A program made the translations under genes and the position numbers. Below the pieces are notes generated by a model. That model saw nothing but the letters and a program-made list of their open reading frames with translations. It was not told the origin of the DNA and made no database searches. From Quercus robur (Eukaryota; Streptophyta; Magnoliopsida; Fagales; Fagaceae): a DNA stretch of 64,000 nt. Positions 35,935 through 47,066 of the stretch are shown here, one piece after another (the stretch's first letter is position 1; every line of letters begins with the position of its first letter). The stretch covers positions 45,360,843 to 45,424,842 of the forward strand of contig NC_065538.1 of NCBI RefSeq assembly GCF_932294415.1, written 5' to 3'.

Positions 35935-36817
35935 CACTACAAGAAAAATGCCTTTTAGTGACGAAGAATTTTTGACGGACCCAAAAAGCCCTAAAAAAAA
36001 ATCCTATTTCTGATGGCAAAATAAAGCCCTCACAAATACTTGGTAAAATGTGAAACATTTGTGACCAACAAAAAAGGCTGTCAAAATTATGTGTTGTAGC
36101 CGTCACAAATGCTAATATTTTGGAGGGAAATTTTCCCTCCATATTATTTGCAAGGGACAATTAAAATTATCTAGCAAAAAGTGTATTATTTGTGACGGTT
36201 AAAAATATGCCGTCACTAATACTAAATTATTTGCAAGGGCCAAGATTGACCTTCGCAAATAATCATTAAAATGTCAAAATTTTTGGAGGGAAATGTTCCC
36301 ACCAAGTTATTTCCGAGGGACAATAAAAATCCCTTGTAGAAAGTTTATTTTTTTTGTGGGTTAAAAATATGCCCTCACTAATACTATAATATTTGCTAGG
36401 ACCAAGATTGGCCTTCGCAAATAATCATTAAAATATAAACTTTTTTTGGAGATAAAAGTTTTCGTCAAATTATTTGCGAGGGGCAATGAAAATCCCTCGT
36501 GAAAAGGATATTATTTGTGAGGGTTAATAAAATGCCCTTACTAATGATAATTATTTGTGAGGACTAAGATTGGCCTTTGCAAATAATCATTAAAATATCA
36601 AAACTTGTGGAGGGAAATTTTTCCCTCCATACTTTTTGCTGGGGACAATAGAATTTCCTCACAAAAAGTGTATTATTTGTGATGGTTAAAAATATACACC
36701 CATTAATAATAAATCATTTTAATGACCAAGATTAGCCTTTCAAATTAATCATTAGAATATAAAATTATAAATTAATGCTTCTCATGACACATTTACCAAA
36801 CATTTATTCATTGTAGT
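35935..36817. repeat. CACTA left subterminal repeats
   Basis: At least four degenerate units of about 115-120 bp, with words such as ATTTGTGAGGG, CCTTCGCAAATAATCATTA and GGAGGGAAATTTTCCC. Some are inverted within a unit. Confidence 0.8.
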
Positions 36818-37537
36818 TGTAGGGACACAATTTTAATGATCCGATCCTTGTTGATCAGGTTTTGGCCCAAGGAGTCCCACACAATGAATTTCTTGTAGAG
36901 TATGGGTTAAAGAACTTGGTTTCAGTTAGCTTAGATGGTTTGTTGCATGGGCCATGGAAATACAGAAACAAGAATGAAGAAGATGAACGTGAAGAGGGAA
37001 ATTTTATTCATAGGCATACATTCGTACAGTGAAATTTTGCTCCTGTGTTCCTTCTCTCCTTTTTTTTTTTTCATCCCCTTCTCTTAGGGGACTCTTACAT
37101 ATTATATAGGCCCTCTTTTATCATCTGGGCCTTACACTTGTTGATCATCCAAACCCCTACTTGAGCACCTGTTCCATCAGACACCCTTATCAGTTCTTTG
37201 TGAGTTGCAGTGACCAATGTAGCACTGTTCAGGGGTCTTCTCTTCATTAATGCGGCCAGGAGAGTAGATGTGGTGCATTTAATGTGGTGGTGGCAGCCTT
37301 TGCTGGGATATTTTAGGTTTCCTTTCTTTATACGTGCTTGGAGGGAGGACTACAGTAGCTAGGACGCACCTTTGGCCTGGATTTTGGAACGTCCGAGGAG
37401 GAACTACTCCTCGGACGTGTTCTCTTGGCTCCAATGGGCCTGAGTAAGGATTCTGGGCCACGACGTCTCCTTGGACAGACGGGTCCTCGGACGGGCCCAG
37501 GGCCCAGCCAACCTATTATTCTGGGCCAGTCCTCACA
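36818..37537 (-). repeat. 3' LTR of the gypsy element
   Basis: 720 bp, TG...CA ends. A minus-strand TATA-like CCTATATAATATG lies near 37100. The polypurine tract follows at 37538 (plus-strand reading ATAGCCCCTCAAAAC), nearly identical to that of the N elements. Confidence 0.95.
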
Positions 37538-37796
37538 ATAGCCCCTCAAAACTCTGGTTTTTGATCTCTTTCCGAGGAGAAAAGCGGGGTTTTGACATTT
37601 ACAAAGGATGGAACTAATGAGATATCGGTTCGCGCGGGCGGGCAGTTACTTTTAACGCGCTACAATTTACGAGGCGCGGCCATTTACTCCAGGTAGCTTT
37701 ATGTCTCCTCCATCCAATGGCAAGGCGTGGATCTGACGGCTAGCATTTTTCCTCGAATTCTTGAGTGGGAGTGGTTCTCTCTCTCTCTCTCTCTCT

Positions 37797-37807
37797 TGCT
37801 ATATAAA
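37797..37807 (+). promoter_or_regulatory. TATA box of the antisense gene in the gypsy element
   Basis: GCTATATAAAGC follows a CT microsatellite (37775-37796) and lies about 290 bp upstream of the ATG at 38090. It reads opposite to gag-pol. The N elements have a similarly placed TATATAAA on the same relative strand. Confidence 0.6.
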
Positions 37808-38089
37808 GCGCTAGAGGCTCATCTTTTCCCCTTTTTTTTTTTTTTACCTGCATATCAGAAGTCCAGAGAACTCCAGAGAACTCCAACGCCCAGAAATCTA
37901 TGAGCACTTCCGTTCTTCAAATTTCCATAATCGTTTCCGCGAGGCGTCCTTCCTAGAAGAGATTTTCAAGTATCTCACCGGTCGTTTGTGAAAATACTCG
38001 TAAGTTCCGTTCGTTTCGTCGCTTCGAATTTCTCCTCGGATTTTACTTTTCTCCTCGGTTTTTATTTCCATCCCTCCAGTTCAGCCTAG

Positions 38090-40503
38090 ATGGGTAGATT
38101 CAAAGACCTAGTAGACACTCCGGCTGCCATGGAGGCCTTTAGGGCAAAATACCACATCCCGTAGGGGGTGGTTCTGCGGTACTGTCCCCCAGAAGGAGTA
38201 CTGTTAGATAGAGACGTGGGTGAAGTGGTCATTCCTATGATTGCCTTTATACAAGGAGGAATGACACTTCCCATGCGTAGGATTACCCGGGACTACTTGT
38301 TCCACCATAGGTTGACACCACACCAGTGCGCTCCAAACATGTTTAGGGTATTAGGCTGCATAGATGTCTTGAACGAGCGAATGGGTCTAGGCCTGACCTG
38401 GCATGATGTGGTTCACATGTACGAGTGCCACTACGTCGAGAAGGGAGGGTATTACCTTAAATCTCGATCCGAGGTGGTTAGGCTAATCTCCTGTCTCCCC
38501 ATATCCAATAAGACTATGAAGGATGACTTCCTCATTGCCTCAGGAGAATGGAGCGATGGTTTTCATTGTCCAACTCGGGCAGGAATTCCAGGTGCGGCAC
38601 CTTTAGGGCCAATCCTTTAGGGAGGGGGCTTAGCTCCTCGGATTTACTCTCTTTTTTGCTTAAGTCATAAATTTTATAATTTGACTCTAATCTCCTTCTC
38701 GGCTGTATTGCAGATAGAGCTCTGGTTGCCCCCAAGTTGAGTCACGTGAATGTTCTGGCCTTGGACTATCTTCTAAGGTCAAAAATCTACGTTGCCGAGG
38801 ACGGGCAGCTACGCGCGTGTCATTTGGTTTTGGGCTATCAACCACTAACCCGTTCCTTCCAAGCCATTGGCCACGCCATTAGAGCTGGTAGTCCAAGGTT
38901 GGCTAGGATTGACGTATCCAAGCCCAAGTTTCTGGCCCGAGAAGATCTTAAGCCAGTTGTGCTACCTGGTGTTCGGGATCCTCCACCGACCGCGCAATTG
39001 CCTCCACCTGACAATCTTGAAGTCGCTGTGCCAGTTGAAGGAGAGACCGAATCATCTCGTCTTTCTCTTGAGGAGGAGATAGACGAGTTCTATTTTGAAG
39101 AGGAGGTTGATAAAGCCCCCTTGATTGAGCTCTCGGACCCTGAAGGAGAGCGGGATCGAAACTCCGTGGTCGGGTCTCCGATTATTATAGCCTGCTCGGA
39201 CGACTCTTCAGACGAGGAAGTAGACAACATGGCTGGCAAGGGAAAAACCCTACGAGAGTTGATGTCCAACCGAGGAAAAGGTCAATCTTCGAAGGTGCTG
39301 CTCAGTCGCTGACCCAGGACCTTCCTCTAGTTGCCCCTCAGGTTCCTTCTGACCTTGGCCTCAAGGTTAACCCGGACCTAAAAAAGAAAAGGCCGGTTGA
39401 TACTCCTGAGGAAGGTGAGGTGGCCCTCCGCCCGGCCAAGCAGCAAAAAACCACTCGGGGGCAGAGGAGTAAAAGGGATCCCTCCGTGGAGAGCTGAGAT
39501 AAGGAGAACCGGGCTGAAGTGCGTGTTCAATCACGCACTTGGAGCCCAAAGTTGGAGCTAGATGGGGTTGCTATCCCTTACACTGCATCGGTCCGAGAAT
39601 ATAATAGGGGCCGAGCAGGGTACATAGTTGATGCTTTGGAGCAGCCAGTACTCCTTCCCCGAGATATGGAGGCCTACAGACGGTTCTCTCAGCCCGAGCT
39701 TTTTCTATCTCTCTAAAGGGATCTTGCCATGGTAAGTGACTCTTTTACCCTTTCATTAAATTATTAAACCTTGTTGCATTCTAAGACAGTTTTGTTTTGT
39801 TGGCAGATTACTCAGCAGGTGTTCGTGGCTGAGGAGTTTTGCCGCGGCAACCGCAGCTTGGCTGATGCTGAGGCCCAATCTCAGGCCGAGGTGGAGAAAA
39901 CCGCGGGGTCCCTCAAGCAAGAGAACCTTGAACTTGCAGAGAAGCTCAAAGAGTCGAAGAAAATGCGCCGGAGTGCAGAGGCCGGCTTGAAGAACGCTGA
40001 AACTCAAGCTGAGGACCAGCGCCAAAAGTTATTTGTGACCGAGACCAACCTAGCCACTGAAAAGCAAACAGTGCTGGATCTCAAGTCTACGCTACAAAAA
40101 GCTGAGGAGGAAGTTCGGTGGGCTAGAGATGAGGTTCAGCTGATTCGGGAGGCCGCCGAGGCTAAAAAGAAAGCTGCTTATCAGCTCGGGGTTAGAGAAA
40201 CTGAAGCCAGGCTCTCCAAGGAAATTCCGGAGGTGTGTAGGGATTATTGCAGCATCTCATGGGCTCACGCCCTTGATGCTGCGGAATTCCTGCAGACTCG
40301 GCGCTGAGGTTGCCCAGGAATGTCTTCTTTCCGCCGGAGATCCGAGAGAATCTTGATGGCGCTCCTGAAGCTTCTGAGCAAGCCGTGGCTATTCCTGATG
40401 CCATCCCTCTGCTTGACAAAGCCAAGGATCCTGCCAAAGAGTCTATCTCCGAGGTTCCTCCTCCTCAGCCAGAGTAGAAAGAGAATCCTCCTGCTGAGGC
40501 TTA
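38090..40503 (+). pseudogene. Antisense extra ORF of the gypsy element, three exons
   Basis: Exon 1 is 38090-38591, exon 2 38714-39731 and exon 3 39807 to about 40503. The GT-AG introns (122 and 75 bp) are recognisable by AATTCCAG|GTGCGG, TTGCAG and TTGGCAG. The start MGRFKDLVDTPAAMEAF is followed by TAG at codon 25. The frame then resumes: GVVLRYCPPEGVLLDRDVGE, IPMIAFIQGGMTLPMRR, KGGYYLKSRSEV. Exon 2 has an acidic stretch (LEEEIDEFYFEEEVD) and a frameshift near 39290. Exon 3 encodes a long Ala/Glu/Lys-rich coiled coil (EEFCRGNRSLADAEAQ and onward), shifted near 40300, ending NPPAEA. From memory this matches plant 'putative transposon protein' ORFs of Tat-type elements; the function is unknown. 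The 3' trailer has a T-run (40532-40553) and AT-rich polyadenylation-like sequence to about 40640. Confidence 0.72.
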
Positions 40504-40820
40504 GATTTTAGGTTTTTAATTATTGTACTCTTTTTTTTTTTTTTTTTTTTTTTGAATGAGAGTTGTCTTATTTTTGTTCTTTTGTAAAGACCTCTCTTTG
40601 TATTGACCTCGGAATATTAATATAGAATGTTCTCTTCGTTTTCTACGGATGTTTACTAACACTATTCCTCTATTTAACGTTCGCAATGATATAAATAAAT
40701 ATAAACGAATAAGAAAGAAGAATGTCGTGCAGCGAATTTGAATAATGGTTGTAATAATGCTAAACTACGCACGTACCTTGAAATTGCACAAGAGTTCTAA
40801 GTTATTAATTTTCCCTAAGT

Positions 40821-41600
40821 CTGTGGTCCGAGGAGCCATGCAGGACGTAGGTTCTGTTTAAAACTTGTAGAGACGCCATAAGTAATAATTTCCCCTAAGT
40901 CTGTGGTATGAGGAGCCATGCAAGACTTAGATTCTGTTTAAAACTTGGATAGACGCCATAAGTAATAATTTCCCCTAAGTCTGTGGTCCGAGGAGCCATG
41001 CAAGACTTAGGTTCTGTTTAAAACTTGGATAGATGCCATAAGTAATAATTTCCCCTAAGTCTGTGGTCCGAGGAGCCATGCAGGACTTAGGTTCTGTTTA
41101 AAACTTGTATAGATGTCATAAGTAATAATTTCCCCTAAGTCTGTGGTCCGAGGAGCCATGCAGGATTTAGGTTCTGTTTAAAACTTGGATAGATGCCATA
41201 AGTAATAATTTCCCCTAAGTTTGTGGTCTGAGGAGCCATGCAGGACTTAGGTTCTGTTTAAAACTTGTATAGATGTCATAAGTATTAATTTCCCTTAAAT
41301 CTGTGGTCCGAGGAGCCATGCAGGACTTAGGTTCTGTTTAAAACTTGGATAGATGCCATAAGTATTAATTTCCCCTAAGTCTGTGGTCCGAGGAGCCATG
41401 CAGGACTTAGGTTCTGTTTAAAACTTGTATATATGTCATAAGTATTAATTTCCCCTAAGTCTGTGGTCCGAGGAGTCATGCAGGACTTAGGTTCTGTTTA
41501 AAACTTGTATAGATGCCATAAGTATTAATTTCCCCTAAGTCTGTGGTCCGAGGAGCCATGCAGGACTTAAGTTTTGTTTAAAACTTGGATAGATGGAAAT
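40821..41600 (-). repeat. Ten 80-bp tandem repeats in the gypsy element
   Basis: CTGTGGTCCGAGGAGCCATG-type starts occur at 40821, 40901, 40981, 41061, 41141, 41221, 41301, 41381, 41461 and 41541, with an exact 80-base period and no length change in any unit. They lie between the integrase stop (41655) and the tail of the antisense gene. The sequence is related to the 80-bp repeats of the N elements. Confidence 0.95.
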
Positions 41601-41654
41601 GGATCAGTGGGTACGCGATGATCATGGAACAAAACACAGGCAAAGCCGTTTTCA

Positions 41655-42600
41655 TTAATAATAATATCTTCTTAGGTTATTTACATTCCACGGGCGAGGT
41701 ACAATTTTTTCATCCAAGTCTTCTAGATAATAAGCACCTATTCCGGCCACAGATGTGATGCGATATGGTCCTTCCCAATTGGGCCCCAGCTTGCCCCAAG
41801 AGGGGTTTTTAGCGCTGTCGAGAATCTTTCTCATCACGAGATCACCTGGACCTAAAGGTCGCAGTTTTACATTAGCATCATATCCTTCTCTTAGCTTCTG
41901 ATGATAATAGGCCATATGGATCATTGCTTTTTCCCTTCTTTCCTCAGCTAAGTCTAGACTTCTCCTTAATAACTCATTGTTGTTGTTTGGGGTAAAGGCG
42001 TTAGACTTCAGTGTGGGGAAGCTGTTCTCGATTGGGAGCACGGCCTCAGCCCCATAAGTCATTGAAAAGGGGGTTTCACCGGTTGACCGTTGCGGCGTCG
42101 TCCGATAGGTCCATAAGACGTGTGGGAGCTCTTCCACCCATCTCCCCTTTGCCTCATCCAACCTCTTTTTCAGTCCACTTACTATGACCTTGTTCACGGC
42201 CTCGGCTTGTCCATTTCCTTGGGGGTAGGCGGGAGTGGAGTACCGGTTAGTGATCCCAAACTCACAGCAATACTCCCTGAAGTTCTTGCTATCAAATTGG
42301 AGACCGTTGTCCGAGATGAGTGTGTGTAGATTTCCGAAGCGGGTAATAATGTTTTTCTAGATGAATTTCTAGGCATCCACGTCCCTGATGTTGGCCAAAG
42401 GTTCAGCCTCCACCCATTTGGTGAAGTAATCAGTTCCAATTATTATGTATCGCTTATTCCCTGCAGCTTTGGGGAAAGGATTGACAATATCAAGACCCCA
42501 CTGAGCAAACGGCCAGGGGCTGGAGAGGGGGTTAAGGACTCCTCCGGGTTGGTGGATATTTGGGGCGAATCTCTGGCACTGATCACACTTCTTTGCATAT
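41655..42600 (-). pseudogene. Gypsy integrase, core and C-terminal part
   Basis: The core is seen in conceptual frame between about 42440 and 42195, with GTDYFTKWVEAEPLA, DNGLQFDS and NRYSTPAYPQGNGQAE. It continues into the open 41655-42197 (KKRLDEAKGRWVEELPHVLW, TYRTTPQRSTGETPFSMTYG, and a C-terminal NWEGPYRI). Two TAG codons stand where Trp is expected in DA-W-KFI-W-KNI near 42360, and the frame shifts further upstream. It catalyses insertion of the cDNA in active relatives; this copy cannot. Confidence 0.88.
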
Positions 42601-43145
42601 TCTTAGGCCTCTCTTTGCATGTTCGGCCACTAGTATCCTTGGGTGAGCGCCCTGTGCGCCAGCGACCTCCCTCCGGTGTGACTTCCACAAATCCCCTCAT
42701 GTAATTCTTCAAGTAAGGACTCGGATTCTTCTGGGTGTATACAAAGTAGGTACGGCCCAGAATAGGAGCGCCGATATAGTTTGTGGTCTTCTGATAACCA
42801 GAACCGAGGAGCATTCCTCCGTATCTTCTCGGCCTCCAGTTTTCCCTCTGGTAGTGTGTCGTCTTTGAGGAAGTTCTTTATAGGATCCATCCAGCTGGGA
42901 CTCTTTCTAATATGATGGACCTGAGCCGGGTCTCTTCTAATGGGACTCGCTTGGACTAGATCCTCGACAAGGATCATTCGCGGCAGATCATGCGCCGAGG
43001 ACGTGGCAAGAGTGGCCAGCGAATCTGCATGGGTGTTCGCACTCCTGGAAACGTGTGTCAGATTGAAGGATTCCAAAACCCGACTGTAGGCGTTTGACTC
43101 GTCCGAGATACTCTTGCATTCTAGCATCTCTAGCTTCCAACTCAC
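42601..43145 (-). pseudogene. Gypsy RNase H tail and integrase zinc-binding region
   Basis: An open stretch in a frame shifted relative to the upstream RNase H. It carries SRSANTHADSLATLATS, typical of the end of the archaeal-type RNase H in Tat-type elements, and GGRSLAHRALTQGY, the start of the integrase zinc-binding module. The frame change is near 43100. Further stops lie between 42630 and 42440. Confidence 0.8.
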
Positions 43146-43953
43146 CCATCACTTGGCCAACGACCAATTTGGAGTCCGAGAATGCTTCCATTACCCTTCT
43201 GCCCAATTTTTGAACCATTGTCATCCCTTGAAGTAAAGCTTCGTACTCGGCCTCGTTGTTTGTAGCCAAGAACCCGAGTCTCAATGATTTCTCAATGGCA
43301 ATACCGTCGGGCGATATTAAAACTAGCCCAATTCCAGATCCTCTTTGGTTGGCCACGCCATCCACGTAGACCCTCCAGCGCAAGGTCTCCCCTGCTAAAA
43401 TTGTGCCAACCGATTTTCCATCCATGTCTTTCTTCTCGGTTATTGTTTCTACAGAGGGTTCAGCGAATTCTGTGACTAAGTCCGCGAGGACTTGACCCTT
43501 GACAGAGGACCTAGGCATATATTTAATATCAAAGGCTCCCAAAAGTGCACTCCACATGGTGATCCTTCCTGTGTAGTCGGCACTTCGAAGCACCGCTCGA
43601 AGGGGAAGCTGGGTTAGAACGATGACCGTGTGTGCCTGAAAGTAATGAGGGAGCTTCCTTGTGGCGTGCACTACCGCCAGAATTGCTTTCTCCAATGGTA
43701 AGTATCGCACTTCGGCCTCATGTAGTGATTTACTCATGTAGTACACTGGTTGCTGTACCCCGTCGTCATCCCATATCAGTACCAGGCTTACAGTATAAGG
43801 GGCTATAGCTATGTATGCAAATAGTACCTCGTCTGCCTTAGGGCTGGACATGATGGGTGGTCGCAACAAGTATTCCTTAAGTTGCTGGAAGGCTCGGACA
43901 CAATCCTCCGACCATTCAAACCCTTTCTACTTATTTATCAAGAGGTAGAAAGG
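42988..43953 (-). pseudogene. Gypsy RNase H and additional archaeal-type RNase H
   Basis: The first RNase H: FAYIAIAPYTVSLVLIW, VYYMSKSLHEAEVRYLPLEK, MPRSSVKGQVLADLV. The second, archaeal-type: RVYVDGVANQRGSGIGLVLI, NNEAEYEALLQGM, FSDSKLVVGQVMGE. The joint to RT at 43954-43870 stays in frame but has TGA (for Arg) after SADQC and TAG (for Trp) after LINK. A dual RNase H is the diagnostic trait of the Tat clade. Confidence 0.9.
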
Positions 43954-44808
43954 TCAACATTGATCTGCAGATCGTGATATGAACCGGTTTAATGCTGCGA
44001 TCATGCCAGTGAGCTTCTGCACTTCTTTTGGATTCTGAGGAGCCTGTAGGCTGTTAATCGCTTTGATTTGATCGAGACTCACTTCTATTCCCCTATGGGT
44101 TACCATATAGCCTAAGAATTTCCCAGATCCGACCCCGAATGAACACTTGGAAGCATTGAGTCGTAACTTGTGCTCCCTTAAGATGGCAAAGATGATTTCA
44201 AGGTCTTTCACGTGCTCAGACACCATTTTACTTTTTACAACCATATCGTCTATGTAGACCTCAATAACTTTGCCTAGTTGTGGTTCGAACATCCTGGTCA
44301 TCATCCTTTGGTAGGTTGACCCTGCGTTCTTTAGTCCGAATGGCATCACCTTATAGTGATAGTTTCCGACGGGTGTCATGAACGCCGTCTTTTCCTGATC
44401 CTTTAATGCGAGGGGTATTTGATGATAGCCCTGGAAGGCGTCCAGGAAACTCATTCGAGGATGGCCTACAGTTGCATCCACCAATCGGTCGATTCGCAGT
44501 AAGGGGAATGGATCCTTCGGGCATGCCTTATTTAGGTCTATGAAGTCTACACAGACTCGCCACTTCCCCGTTTTCTTTCTTACCACCACCGTGTTTGCCA
44601 GCCATTCGGGGTAAAAGACCTCTTTAATAGCCCCTGCCCTTTTCAGTTTTTCCACTTCGTCTCTAACGGCACTGGCATGTTCCTTTGAGGGGCGTCGGGG
44701 TGGTTGCTTCTTTGGAATGGAAGATGGGTTAACGTTCAAGTGGTGACAAATAAGGCTAGGATTAACCCCCCAGGGCGTCGTAAGCGTCCCATGCAAACAC
44801 ATCGACAT
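43954..44808 (-). pseudogene. Gypsy reverse transcriptase
   Basis: Motifs in order: RRPSKEHASAVRDEVEKLKR, WLANTVVVRKKTGKWRVCVD, DLNKACPKDPFPL, SFLDAFQGYHQIPL, MPFGLKNAGSTYQRM, and the catalytic YIDDMVVKS followed by CSFGVGSGKFLGYMV. Catalytic Asp residues are intact. The first 25 or so residues of the open stretch are out of frame: the family's DVFAWDAYDA text is shifted near 44785 at a G-run. Makes cDNA in active relatives. Confidence 0.92.
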
Positions 44809-44971
44809 TTCTTCTCAGAAATCCGACTAGTTCCTCTTTTTCTTGAGGAGGCAACTCGGAGCCGACCTGGAAAAATCTCTCCGGGTCATTGTCAACGACA
44901 AACTTTTCTAAACTTTCACACCTTATTTCCTCGGCTGGCTCATTGGCTTGCCCCTCCGAGGTGGCTGGTTG

Positions 44972-45913
44972 CTATAAGTTCTCAGAGGCTGAGGACTTGG
45001 CATGGGACCGTCGTGAGATGGCGGCCACCATACACTGCCTGGCCATGGCCTGATCTCCACGAATCTCTTCTACTTGGCCTCTGGATGGGTATTTTACTTT
45101 TTGGTGAAGTGTGGAGGATACAGCTTCTAGGGCATGGATCCATGGCCTGGCTACTATTGCTGTGTAAGGTGAGTAGGCATCGACCACGATAAAGTTCACC
45201 TCCACCACCTCTGATCCAGTCTGTATGGGTAGTCTGATCTGCCCTTTTAGCATAACAGTCTTCCCTTCGAAGCTAATAAGGGGAGAGTCATAAGCCGTCA
45301 AATCCTCCGGCCTCAGGTTCAGCCCCTTGTATAGATCAGGGTACATTACCTCTACTGCGCTTCCTGAGTCTACCAACACCCTTCTCGCATCAAAGCCTCC
45401 GATTCTCAGTGTAACCACTAAGGCATCGTCGTGAGGTTGGATAGTTCCCCTCTTATCCTCGTCCGAGAATCCTAGTATCAAAGAGCTTCCCTTTTTAGAC
45501 CTTTTAGGTTCCCTCTGCCTGTCCTCGGAGAGGAGCTGACCAACAGCCAGTACCCTGGAAGGAGATGGCCCAGTTCTTCCTGGTGCGGCGAGGATGACGT
45601 GTATCGTCCCGGTAAGGGGTCTTAGTGATACATCCTTTTGAGGCTCTTGCATTGCCTGACCTGGATGACCGCTCGAGGGGTGCAAAAGGTGACGTAACTT
45701 CCCTTCTCGGACCAATTGATCTAGGTGATTCCATAGATTCCTGCAATCCTCAGTGGTATGTCCATGGTCCTGATGATAGTGGCAGTACAGGTTCTGGCTA
45801 CGTTTTGAAGGGTCTCCAGCCATCTTTCCCGGCCATCTAAAGAACGGTTCGTTCCTTACTTTCTCCAGCACTTGTTGTACTGGCTCTCTGAACACGGCAT
45901 TCACCGTTTGCAT
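44972..45913 (-). pseudogene. Gypsy gag C-terminus and aspartic protease
   Basis: CHYHQDHGHTTEDCRNL is a gag/zinc-knuckle-type segment near residue 45. The protease motif VLVDSGSAVEVMYPDLYKGL carries the DSG active site near residue 180, followed by a flap region (YTAIVARPWIHALEAV). A single in-frame TAG (45929-45931) separates it from gag, and TAG at 44972-44974 ends it before RT. Confidence 0.88.
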
Positions 45914-45928
45914 GTTACTTTGTCCAGC

Positions 45929-47013
45929 CTATCTCGAAAAATCTCTCCTCGGCTGGTTATGGTTATATCGTTCCGACCTGAAATCATTCGCTTTGGGGGG
46001 AATGATCTTCTCCTTTCCTTTTCCTTGTAGCTGATCTTCTTCCACCCTTTTGTATTTGTCAATCCTATCCATCAACTGATGAACCTTGGCAACTGGTTTA
46101 CCAGTGAGAGATTTCCTTAAGCCATGCTCGGTGGGAAAACCGCTTTTGAATGTGCTGATAGCAACATCATCATGGTTCTCATCTAACTCGTTATACATCT
46201 CCCAATATCTATCCGAATACGCTTTCAGGGTCTCTCCCTCGTGCATGGATAAGGACAATAGCAAACTGAGGGGTCGAGGGACTCTGCTATTTGTAATAAA
46301 GCGGGAGCAGAAAGCCTGAGTGAGCTGCTTGTATGAGTCTATGGAATTTGTCTTTAGGCTGTTGAACCATCTCATCGCCATTGGTTCCAAGCTGGATGGG
46401 AAGACTTTGCACATCAGGGCTTCATTTTGCGAGTAGATAGCCATTTTCTGGTTAAACTGACTCACGTACTCCACCGGGTCTGCTTGGCCGTTATAGATGG
46501 TGAACGCTGGTTGATTAAAGCGTTGAGGCAACTTAGCCCCTTCAATTCTGTACATGAAGGGTGATCTTGAAATCTGGTCTAGTGCCCTATTCATAGCATC
46601 GTTTCCCGAACACTTGCTGGATGGGCTCTCATATTTTCGTACAGGGCGTGATTCCCTCTCGTAAGAAAAGGTTTCACTTGGGGGGGGGTTCTCGGCCTCC
46701 GTCGATAACTCGCGTCCTCCCCATTAGAGGACTCATCTGAGCTAGAGGGAGATCGCTTTCGCTACACACGTTGTAACTTCCTTTTCAAGTCATCTATCTC
46801 TCGCTGCATGGCCTGATGACTGTTTCGCCTCTGGGATACGTTACTACTTATCTGGGTGTGACTCTGGCTCGTCTGGGTAGTATGTACGCTTCCCTCACGA
46901 TTCCCGTTGCTGCCTGGGTTGGCAGGATTATTTTGCCGCTGGGACTCAATGGGTTCTATCTGTTGAGGGTTAGCCTGGTGAGGATTCTCTTGGTGTGGAC
47001 CTAGTTCTGCCAT
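45929..47013 (-). pseudogene. Gypsy gag
   Basis: Begins MAELGPHQENPHQ at 47013, a Gln/Asn-rich N-terminus. It is broken by TAG at 46762-46764 and by a one-base change in a C9 run near 46680, then continues as MNRALDQISRSPF to DFSR. The domain text RFNQPAFTIYNGQADPVEYV, MAMRWFNSLKTNSIDSYKQL and FCSRFITNSRVPRPLSLLLS is that of the retrotransposon gag family. Packages element RNA in active relatives. Confidence 0.9.
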
Positions 47014-47045
47014 GCTCGACCGTTATGCTTACTGATACTTTAGTT

Positions 47046-47066
47046 CTTCCCACAGACGACGCCAAT
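47046..47066 (-). other. Primer binding site of the gypsy element
   Basis: On the minus strand, directly after the 5' LTR, ATTGGCGTCGTCTGTGGGAAG. It differs from the N elements' PBS mainly at GCGCC versus GCGTC. Confidence 0.7.

Noticed and set aside
40821..41600. CRISPR-like array
   Set aside because: Units are contiguous, there are no unique spacers, and the context is a plant retrotransposon.
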